From positions 1-10,979 of the forward strand of contig CAYZBF010000038.1 in NCBI GenBank assembly GCA_964476585.1: DNA of 10,979 nucleotides, read 5' to 3'. Below are positions 6,648 through 10,979 of the stretch, piece after piece (the stretch's first letter is position 1; each line of letters opens with the position of its first letter). The stretch is from CAYZBF01 sp964476585. GTDB lineage: Bacteria; Hydrothermota; UBA3072. Under the pieces are notes generated by a model. It was given only the letters and a program-made list of their open reading frames with translations. It had not been told where the DNA came from and did no database searches. A program made the translations under genes and the position numbers.

Positions 6648-6675
6648 CTTATATCACATTATCCAAACTTGTCAA
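6648..6675 (-). promoter_or_regulatory. Candidate minus-strand promoter inside the intergenic region
   Basis: On the minus strand TTGACA (6675-6670), a 16-bp spacer and TATAAG (6653-6648) form a good sigma70-type match. It lies downstream of the attC-like site and could transcribe the remnant/small ORF and, through it, the hemolysin III gene, which otherwise lacks a good promoter. Confidence 0.45.
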
Positions 6676-6729
6676 ATACAATTTCTATTTCCCAGCCTGA
6701 CCTCCAAATGCAATCAACCACTATAGCCA

Positions 6730-6790
6730 GGCTAATGGCTGTGAGCTGAGCGGCACGAGTTAACGCGTCCGCTGGAGCAACTGGTTAGAG
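6730..6790 (-). other. Integron attC-like recombination site
   Basis: Read on the minus strand, just 6 bp after the stop of the membrane-protein gene: R''-like CTCTAAC (6790-6784), then GTTGCTCCAGCGGACG, a short central spacer, GTGCCGCTCAGC and R'-like ATTAGCC (6736-6730). The arms pair: CTAAT/GTTAG at the ends, GCT/AGC, and AGCGG (6749-6753)/CCGCT (6769-6773), with unpaired bases between the latter two. This imperfect palindrome with bulged bases is the attC pattern, and the GTTGCTCCAGCGGACG arm matches the L'' arm I remember from many cassette attC sites. The length of about 61 bp is at the short end of the known range. The first base of R' is A instead of the G that is cleaved beside, so the site may be degenerate or inactive. 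Confidence 0.6.
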
Positions 6791-6796
6791 GTGCCT

Positions 6797-7243
6797 TTAA
6801 CAGGAGGACAACAACCAGTACCGCACGATGAACAGCATTGCAGCAAGAAGTCCATAGAATGGCCACACTGAAAGAGAAAAAACGGCTTGGCAAATGGCCA
6901 TAATAAAAACCCCTAACCCCCGACAAGGTGTTACGATAAACAGGTCTTCAACTTTAATGCTGCCATCATGTACTTTCTGAATGAACTCGTTGTAGCGATC
7001 ACGAAAACGCTTTTCCAACCCGAGGTAATAAGAATCAAGAAACAGGAAAAGGAATATTGGGATAATGGATACCCATACATACTCGGGTTTTTCCTGCTCA
7101 GCAAGAATGACAACAATTGCGGAGACCAGTGCGATGCACCATGTCTTGCAACCAGAACTATTTGCTGCCATCCTGTTGATAACACTTTGCATTATACTCA
7201 GGTGGCTTTGGACAGCCGGGGAGTCCACGTTGATTTCATTCAT
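6797..7243 (-). CDS. Multi-pass membrane protein, probable effector partner of the TIR-like protein
   Basis: 148 residues. Residues 1-30 are soluble (VDSPAVQSHLSIMQSVINRM), then membrane helices at about 34-48 (WCIALVSAIVVILA) and 55-74 (EYVWVSIIPIFLFLFLDSYY). A charged cytosolic segment spans 76-107 (LEKRFRDRYNEFIQKVHDG, VEDLFIVTP), followed by one or two hydrophobic helices at 110-145 (SVWPFYGLLAAMLFIVRYWL). I recall this family (NRMAANSxxCKxWC, LDSYYLGLExxFRxxYN, SVWPFY) as an unnamed protein found beside TIR genes. It has no SLOG, Macro or NADase domain, so it is not a classical ThsA. It starts 6 bp after the TIR stop, with its ribosome binding site (GAGGA, 7247-7251) overlapping that stop, which indicates translational coupling. 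Inferred role: a membrane-disrupting effector triggered by the TIR product. Its stop abuts the attC-like site, as in integron cassettes. Confidence 0.75.
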   Translation of the reverse strand: MNEINVDSPAVQSHLSIMQSVINRMAANSSGCKTWCIALVSAIVVILAEQEKPEYVWVSIIPIFLFLFLDSYYLGLEKRFRDRYNEFIQKVHDGSIKVEDLFIVTPCRGLGVFIMAICQAVFSLSVWPFYGLLAAMLFIVRYWLLSSC

Positions 7244-7249
7244 GATTCC

Positions 7250-7627
7250 TCATGAAAGTAATTTCTTTAAGTTATCCCAATTCCATAGGTATACACGCCC
7301 TCCTCCCGGAACGGACCAATCCTCGGTACCGTCTCTGTAGCCGATGATTTGGAACTTCCGCTTTTCCTTTTCAACTGCGATATTTAGTTCCTTGAGAACA
7401 CCGCTAGCTTTTTTTGTCTTCGGGCCGAGCATGATAATAAATACGTCAGACCGGCCGATCGCTCGTTTTGCACGTTCGAACCATTCCTCCTCGGGTGCGG
7501 TCTCCTTCAAGGAGTAGTCGCTCACTTCAAAAGGCGAATCGGGATTTTTTGCTTGTCCGATGATAAAGTCCTTAAGCGCTTTGTCGTTGTCGAAGTCGAA
7601 ACTCACGAATACTTTGGTTTTAGCCAT
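7250..7627 (-). CDS. TIR-like protein of the ThsB/DUF1863 (MTH538 TIR-like) family
   Basis: 125 residues, a single-domain protein. The Rossmann/flavodoxin-like TIR core is visible: KVFVSFDFDND (strand 1 and loop, residues 5-15), SPFEVSDYSLKE (31-42), WFERAKRAIGRSDVFIIMLG (49-68), then TKKASGVLKELNIAVEKEK, with Glu80 in the place of the TIR catalytic glutamate, and KFQIIGYRDG. The order SF-D-D...SPF...D-S-KE...P..W...R..I..SDV.I...G..T....GV..E...A is the pattern of ThsB-type Thoeris proteins. Those sense infection and make cyclic or histidine-conjugated ADP-ribose signals from NAD. AGGAGGAG sits 3 bases before the ATG, a strong ribosome binding site. It is the first gene of a two-gene unit with the membrane protein. 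G+C is clearly higher than in the flanks. Phosphodiesterase-like or receiver-like functions of related folds cannot be excluded. Confidence 0.85.
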   Translation of the reverse strand: MAKTKVFVSFDFDNDKALKDFIIGQAKNPDSPFEVSDYSLKETAPEEEWFERAKRAIGRSDVFIIMLGPKTKKASGVLKELNIAVEKEKRKFQIIGYRDGTEDWSVPGGGRVYLWNWDNLKKLLS

Positions 7628-7653
7628 AATCTCCTCCTAACTTTATTGTTCAT

Positions 7654-7660
7654 ACCTAAC
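7654..7660 (-). other. Integron-type core site GTTAGGT bounding the cassette
   Basis: On the minus strand GTTAGGT matches the consensus GTTRRRY perfectly and lies 27 bp upstream of the TIR start, where the left edge of a cassette is expected. With the reverse arm it forms ACCTA-ACA-TAGGT (7654-7666). The sequence on its far side is AT-rich like the host. A second GTTAGG (7641-7636) doubles as the start of the TIR ribosome binding site. Seven bases alone are weak; the position and the attC-like site at the other end are the support. Confidence 0.45.
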
Positions 7661-7706
7661 ATAGGTTATACGTCCTGAAAGAAATATCAAATAGATCATC
7701 AAGAGA

Positions 7707-7734
7707 TGTATAAATTCATATACTTAAATTTCAA
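7707..7734 (-). promoter_or_regulatory. Candidate promoter of the TIR/membrane pair
   Basis: On the minus strand TTGAAA (7734-7729), 16-bp spacer, TATACA (7712-7707). Transcription would begin near 7700 and run through the GTTAGGT core site into the cassette, so the promoter would belong to the flank and not to the cassette, as is usual for integron cassettes. Moderate match only. Confidence 0.35.
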
Positions 7735-7864
7735 CTTTGCTCATTTTAACCACATCCCTTTAAACCATAGTAGTATTCACATTTTTATAGCGTAATAGCT
7801 CCTGAACTTTTCTGATACCATATTCTAATTCCCAAAAGATACACCTCATACTAATTAAAATATA

Positions 7865-7900
7865 CCATAGAAATTATAAATTGTCAAGAAATATCTATGG
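7865..7900. repeat. Inverted repeat CCATAGA...TCTATGG beside a decayed REP-like motif
   Basis: CCATAGA (7865-7871) and TCTATGG (7894-7900) are perfect complements, extended by two more pairs after a mismatch, and flank 22 bp of AT-rich sequence. AGTCAGACCTTCAACTTTCA follows directly, close to the GGGGTCAGAYCTTGACTTTTGA motif. This may be a degenerate REP/MITE copy. Confidence 0.4.
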
Positions 7901-7976
7901 AGTCAGACCTTCAACTTTCAAATAATGGAACTTCCTGAATTTTGCCTAAAATTTTAACGAAAACCTTTGCAAATAC

Positions 7977-8004
7977 TTGACAAACAGAAGAAATTGGTTA
8001 TATT
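7977..8004 (+). promoter_or_regulatory. Promoter of the thermonuclease remnant
   Basis: TTGACA (7977-7982), 16-bp spacer, TATATT (7999-8004). Transcription would start close to 8011, about 16 bases before the ATG at 8027. Confidence 0.55.
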
Positions 8005-8026
8005 TATAGCAGGTATTTAAGAGATT

Positions 8027-8263
8027 ATGTTATTAATATTTTTAGCACTTATACCTATAAAAATTATAAGAATTATTGATGGAGATACATTCAAAGGGGT
8101 TATCGAACCCGATACTTTAACGGTTCGTTTAATCGGAGTAGATTGTCCTGAATCCAGAAAAAATACAAAAGCTTACAATGATGCTGAGAAATCAATGAAT
8201 GATATTGAAACTATGGTTGCAATGGGGGAAATTTCAAAAGTGAAGTATGGGGTCGGTGATTGA
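8027..8263 (+). pseudogene. Truncated thermonuclease (micrococcal nuclease-like)
   Basis: 78 residues. After a short hydrophobic leader (MLLIFLALIPIK) come the hallmarks of the staphylococcal-nuclease fold: IRIIDGDTF (Ca-binding Asp) and VRLIGVDCPESR (first catalytic Arg, Asp and Glu). The family normally has 120-170 residues; the second half, with the second catalytic Arg and the closing strands of the OB fold, is missing. The last residues (KVKYGVGD) are encoded inside a GGGGTCGGTGATTGACTTTT repeat that starts at 8249, so the gene appears to have been broken by the repeat or by a deletion ending there. No continuation of the nuclease is seen downstream in any frame. It retains a promoter but is unlikely to be active. 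Confidence 0.75.
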
Positions 8264-8298
8264 CTTTTGACATTTTATATACCAATTTATTCCATCTG
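8249..8298 (+). repeat. Intergenic repeat copy (GGGGTC...TTGACTTTTGACA...CCAATTTA)
   Basis: It begins GGGGTCGGTGATTGACTTTT, continues GACATTT and ends TTATATACCAATTTATTCC-ATCTG (8275-8298). The right half shares 14 of 15 bases (TTATATRCCAATTTA) with 10723-10737 and also resembles 4482-4509. Its left end contributes the premature stop of the nuclease gene. Confidence 0.5.
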
Positions 8299-8402
8299 AA
8301 ATTACTAGTTTATAATTTTTATTATTCTCCTTTGGTATTAAATTAATTTCCTAACTGTACCACTATTTACAAGAACTTTTCCTAATAGTTGTTTTTTTTA
8401 TA

Positions 8403-8431
8403 TTGACAGTTGATTTTTATTTTGGTATACT
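8403..8431 (+). promoter_or_regulatory. Near-perfect sigma70-type promoter
   Basis: TTGACA (8403-8408), exactly 17 bp, then TATACT (8426-8431): one mismatch to the full consensus. It should strongly transcribe the small ORF, the YARHG/propeller gene and the peptidase gene. A T8 tract lies just upstream of the -35 box and could act as an UP-type element. Confidence 0.8.
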
Positions 8432-8483
8432 TTATTTAAGTTCAGGATGATTTCAGTGAAATATGTGGAGGTGTGAGTTAAAA

Positions 8484-8591
8484 ATGAGTAGTTATGAAAT
8501 TTATCATAATGAAAGAACAATAAAATCAATCCCTGGGGAAAATTGTAAATCAAAAAATACTATAAAATTACTTAAAAGTAAGGAGGTATAA
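8484..8591 (+). CDS. Possible 35-residue leader ORF coupled to the next gene
   Basis: Starts MSSYEIYHNERTIKSIPGEN and ends in a lysine-rich tail (KLLKSKEV). Its TAA stop overlaps the following ATG by one base (TAATG at 8589-8593). GGAGGTG (8467-8473) lies 10-12 bases upstream, a little far; an in-frame ATG at 8463 has no ribosome binding site of its own. No domain is recognised. The ribosome binding site of the next gene (AAGGAGG) is within the last codons, so translation of this ORF could control it. It could also be a chance frame. Confidence 0.4.
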   Translation: MSSYEIYHNERTIKSIPGENCKSKNTIKLLKSKEV

Positions 8592-9823
8592 TGCGTAAAA
8601 TTATATATTTTATGTTTATTTTCCTAATTTCTTTGACAGTTAATGGATTTGCTGTAAGAGGAGAAAATCCAAACAAAACAGAGATTGAATATTTTAAGGA
8701 AAAGGAATATAAGGGTGATAAAGAGATATATACAGAAGTGGACCTATATCCTCCATATTTTACTGAAGTTGAAGTGAACAAGGAAGATATTTGCCGTTAT
8801 CTCAGATTGCTCAGGAATGAAATATTTGCGAGACATGGGTATGTCTTCGGAAGTGAGGATCTAATAGAGTTTTTCGGAGAGATGGATTGGTATGATCTAG
8901 AATCAACATACGTAGTAATAAATAACACAGAGAGGAAGAATGTTTCAATAATTTCAGAGCTGGAAAATTTTATAAAACAAAAAGAAGAGGAAACGACCTC
9001 CAAGGAAAAGAGAGGCTTGATAAGTGAATTTACGGTCGGCAAACTTGGATACGGATCGGATGATCTTGGATACAGAATGTGGGAAGGAGAACCTGATTAT
9101 CCTGTAAGTATTGTTACAGATTCTAAAGATAGGATTTATATTCTAGATCATTTGAACAATAGAATAAGGGTATACAAGGAGGATGGAACCCATATAAAGG
9201 ATGTGGATGTTCATGTTTATGAAGAAGCGAGTCTTGAGGAAATGGAAAAAGAGATGGGTGGACTGGCTTTCCCAAGACTTTATGGTAAGGAGATGTTTAT
9301 AAGGAATGGCATAATATATATACCTGTAAGAAAAGGGTTTTCTCCTGTTGGTGAATTAATAAAAGTAGTAAAAGTTTATATAGATATGAATTGGAAAATT
9401 GAAGAAGTTGGTGGAGAAGAATATAAAGCAGATTTTTTTAATAAAAAGATAAGAGAAATAGTGGATAGAAAAATAAAGTTATCTTCCGAAGAGACACTTG
9501 AAATAGTTGATAAGAAAAAAGGAAGTAAGAAAATTATCACATTACCCCAGAGGATGGAAGTGCTTTATACTGATCGTGAAGATAATATATATGCTACAAA
9601 TCATTGGTATGATCTCTATGAATACCCCCAGGAATATAGTCTTGTATTGAAATATTCAAAAGAAGGTGAAAAAATTAAGGAATTGAAAATCCCATTTTCT
9701 ATTGGGAATCCATTTATTACGATTAATGGAGATATTTTTGCCATACATCGAATTCCTAAAAGGAAGGATCATCCATATAAAATAAGTCCAGATGAAAAGA
9801 TTCTAATTAAACTTTGGAGATAA
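8591..9823 (+). CDS. Exported protein with YARHG domain and beta-propeller
   Basis: 410 residues, ribosome binding site AAGGAGG 4 bases before ATG. Residues 1-20 form a signal peptide (MRKIIYFMFIFLISLTVNGF-A). A YARHG domain spans about 66-126: ICRYLRLLRNEIFARHGYVF with the signature ARHG at 80-83, then LIEFFGEMDWY and ERKNVSIISELE, which is the family pattern of a helical extracellular module. A lysine/glutamate linker (129-141) leads to a 6-bladed/NHL-like beta-propeller from about 145 to the end, with blades such as PVSIVTDSKDRIYILDHLNN, RIRVYKEDG and VLYTDREDNIYATNHW. YARHG is found in secreted or lipoprotein-like surface proteins, and the propeller suggests ligand or protein binding. It is directly followed by a secreted peptidase gene, 2 bp after its stop, so both likely act in the cell envelope. 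Confidence 0.85.
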   Translation: MRKIIYFMFIFLISLTVNGFAVRGENPNKTEIEYFKEKEYKGDKEIYTEVDLYPPYFTEVEVNKEDICRYLRLLRNEIFARHGYVFGSEDLIEFFGEMDWYDLESTYVVINNTERKNVSIISELENFIKQKEEETTSKEKRGLISEFTVGKLGYGSDDLGYRMWEGEPDYPVSIVTDSKDRIYILDHLNNRIRVYKEDGTHIKDVDVHVYEEASLEEMEKEMGGLAFPRLYGKEMFIRNGIIYIPVRKGFSPVGELIKVVKVYIDMNWKIEEVGGEEYKADFFNKKIREIVDRKIKLSSEETLEIVDKKKGSKKIITLPQRMEVLYTDREDNIYATNHWYDLYEYPQEYSLVLKYSKEGEKIKELKIPFSIGNPFITINGDIFAIHRIPKRKDHPYKISPDEKILIKLWR

Positions 9824-9825
9824 TT

Positions 9826-10659
9826 TTGAGAAGAAATTTATATTTCTTCTTATTCCTTTTAAGTTTACCATTATTCCCTGAAATTATAAATAGAGAACAA
9901 GTTATTAATATGGCGCAAAATTATCTGAATGTTGTTTGGTTACCTAATAAAGACAGATGTGAAGAGCTATATCCTCCTTTCAATTCATTTCCTCCTTTTG
10001 GAATCGGTAATACTTATACAGGAGAAGCTTATGTATGGGGAGGTTTTGACCGGTTTGGTGGAAATGAGCAATTTGGGAATGGCTCTTGGATAAATAAGGG
10101 TTTAACATTTCCAGAGAGGATTTTATTTCCTTTCTGTCCCGGAGGGTATAACACAGGACCATATGGTTCACCTACTGCCCCTACCAATCTTGCGGGTATT
10201 GATTGCTCGGGATATGTCACAAGATGTTTGGGGATAGAAACCTCATTTCATCCCTATAATACAATGAGTTTATGGAGTAGTGGAATTGCATTGGTGATAG
10301 ATTATTCAGAGTTGAAACCGGGTGATATTCTTGATAATCCAGGTGATCATGTAGTGCTTTATGCAAGTGGGGAGTTAGTTGGAAATTGGCATATTTACGA
10401 ATCATCACCTCCTATAGTTACATTTGGCTCTTTCCTATATAATTCCTATAATTATATTCCCCTTTCCATCTTTCCCCAATTCTCCAATCCAACACCTGCA
10501 GCTGGGGAGGTTGTAGATGATGTCCAAACCCTTGATATCTGCCTCGAAATCAAGGTTTCAGGGACACTTGTACCTGGGGGAGTGAGCATGTTTATTAATG
10601 GAGATCGAGTAAGTAATCCTAATTTGCATAACCAAGGAGATAATACCTGGCTACAGTAA
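9826..10659 (+). CDS. Exported NlpC/P60-type cysteine peptidase with a cut-short Ig-like tail
   Basis: I place the start at TTG 9826 (277 residues): GGAGA (9816-9820, within the end of the previous gene) is 5 bases upstream and the protein then opens with a normal signal peptide (MRRNLYFFLFLLSLPLFP). The TTG at 9814 would overlap this ribosome binding site. The catalytic domain shows TGEAYVWGG (66-73), AGIDCSGYVTR with nucleophile Cys127, LKPGDILDNPGDHVVLYA with His175, and NWHIYES with His189 as the likely third residue: the C-H-H order of peptidases such as NlpC/P60 that cleave peptidoglycan stems. After ~215 comes an Ig-like segment (NPTPAAGEVVDDVQTLDICLEIKVSG, GVSMFINGDRV) which stops at GDNTWLQ, about one to two strands early. 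The stop region contains a short duplication (see findings). Confidence 0.8.
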   Translation: MRRNLYFFLFLLSLPLFPEIINREQVINMAQNYLNVVWLPNKDRCEELYPPFNSFPPFGIGNTYTGEAYVWGGFDRFGGNEQFGNGSWINKGLTFPERILFPFCPGGYNTGPYGSPTAPTNLAGIDCSGYVTRCLGIETSFHPYNTMSLWSSGIALVIDYSELKPGDILDNPGDHVVLYASGELVGNWHIYESSPPIVTFGSFLYNSYNYIPLSIFPQFSNPTPAAGEVVDDVQTLDICLEIKVSGTLVPGGVSMFINGDRVSNPNLHNQGDNTWLQ

Positions 10660-10666
10660 TATTTAC

Positions 10667-10755
10667 GGGGACGCTGCTTGACAGTGTGACAGTAATATGT
10701 CTAATCCATAAGACGTTATAGATTATATGCCAATTTAACCACCGGTCTTTTTTTT
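10667..10755 (+). repeat. Intergenic repeat copy with GGGGAC head and T8 tail
   Basis: GGGGACGCTGCTTGACAGTG opens the element, TTATATGCCAATTTAACCAC (10723-10742) and CGGTC plus eight T close it. It matches the copies ending near 8298 and 4509 in its right half. ACAGTAATAT occurs at 10653-10662 and again at 10689-10698. The T8 tract could end transcripts from the peptidase gene, though I cannot find a good stem in front of it. Confidence 0.45.
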
Positions 10756-10824
10756 ATTTCATGATATTAGTCTAATATTCAGAGTATTCTTCAGTTCATT
10801 TATTTTAATATAAACTATGAATGT

Positions 10825-10853
10825 TTGACAAAAAAGAAAAATCTACATATAGT
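10825..10853 (+). promoter_or_regulatory. Sigma70-type promoter of the last gene
   Basis: TTGACA (10825-10830), 17-bp spacer, TATAGT (10848-10853). The predicted transcript starts near 10860, about 26 bases before the ATG. Confidence 0.7.
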
Positions 10854-10885
10854 TAAAATATAGTAATTTAATAAAATAAAATTGT

Positions 10886-10979
10886 ATGATGTTTAAAAAA
10901 GGATTATTATTAATTTTTCTCTTTGGTATATTAACCACAAATGCCTCTGTATCTGTACCATCTAATTTAATCGTTGCTG
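10886..10979 (+). CDS. N-terminus of an exported protein (3' end outside the window)
   Basis: Two consecutive ATG codons (10886, 10889) open a frame that remains open to the window end (31 codons). It begins MMFKKGLLLIFLFGILTTNA, a standard signal peptide with cleavage expected after TNA, followed by SVSVPSNLIVA. There is no obvious ribosome binding site in the AT-rich leader. The function cannot be judged from the visible part; like its neighbours it is destined for the envelope. Confidence 0.7.
   Translation, partial: MMFKKGLLLIFLFGILTTNASVSVPSNLIVA

Larger units (their letters stand above)
6319..6729. other. Long intergenic region between hemolysin III gene and the cassette
   Basis: AT-rich sequence without a convincing full-length gene. 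It holds a candidate minus-strand promoter, a short RAYT-like remnant and a 33-codon ORF with a CxxC motif, listed separately. No RNA gene or strong terminator was recognised. Confidence 0.6.
7661..7976. other. Intergenic region between the cassette and the thermonuclease remnant
   Basis: AT-rich, no supported ORF. It contains the candidate cassette promoter and an inverted repeat. The two flanking genes diverge from it. Confidence 0.6.

Noticed and set aside
6968..7340. Plus-strand ORFs of 91-95 codons across the cassette
   Set aside because: They are antisense to the TIR and membrane genes, lack ribosome binding sites and show no domain; the minus-strand genes explain this stretch.
1..10979. 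CRISPR array, tRNA or rRNA genes
   Set aside because: No regularly spaced repeats and no cloverleaf or rRNA-like segments were recognised on either strand by reading; a tRNAscan/CRISPR search was not possible.

Overview
The window is AT-rich (roughly one third G+C by eye) and reads like a chromosomal segment of an uncultured, probably Gram-negative bacterium. Many products carry signal peptides. HEAT, TPR, YARHG and beta-propeller genes sit in single-gene or two-gene units separated by long intergenic gaps holding degenerate repeats. That style resembles low-GC candidate phyla such as WOR-3/Stahlbacteria or relatives, but there is no ribosomal or other phylogenetic marker here, so the assignment is only a guess.

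Layout, left to right. Positions 2-1680 hold two consecutive HEAT-repeat proteins; the first is cut by the window edge and the second is exported and lacks an ATG start. A repeat-bearing gap follows. Then comes a 703-residue membrane-anchored TPR protein (1931-4042) and, after a 10-bp hairpin, an unrecognised 69-residue acidic small protein (4106-4315) with an ideal ribosome binding site. Next is an exported isochorismatase-fold protein (4773-5468) that lacks the catalytic cysteine. A hemolysin III/PAQR-type membrane protein lies on the minus strand (5626-6318).

Positions about 6730-7660 form a compact, visibly GC-richer minus-strand island. A small TIR-like protein of the ThsB/DUF1863 kind is followed 6 bp later by a multi-pass membrane protein. 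The island ends just past the second stop in an integron attC-like hairpin and begins at a GTTAGGT core site. I read it as a two-gene integron cassette carrying a Thoeris-like (TIR sensor plus membrane effector) antiphage module. This is the most interesting system in the window.

To the right, a thermonuclease gene (8027-8263) is cut short inside an intergenic repeat. A promoter with perfect -35 and near-perfect -10 boxes drives a possible 35-residue leader ORF, an exported YARHG/beta-propeller protein and an exported NlpC/P60-type peptidase (8484-10659). The peptidase's C-terminal Ig-like domain appears truncated. The window ends in the signal peptide of another exported protein.

Recurring non-coding features include sigma70-type promoters with 16-17 bp spacers, two of which share their spacer sequence. 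GGGGTC...TTGAC repeat heads resemble REP sequences mobilised by RAYT transposases. A TTATATGCCAATTTA / CCACCGGTCTTTTT element occurs about 95-125 bp upstream of three of the promoters.
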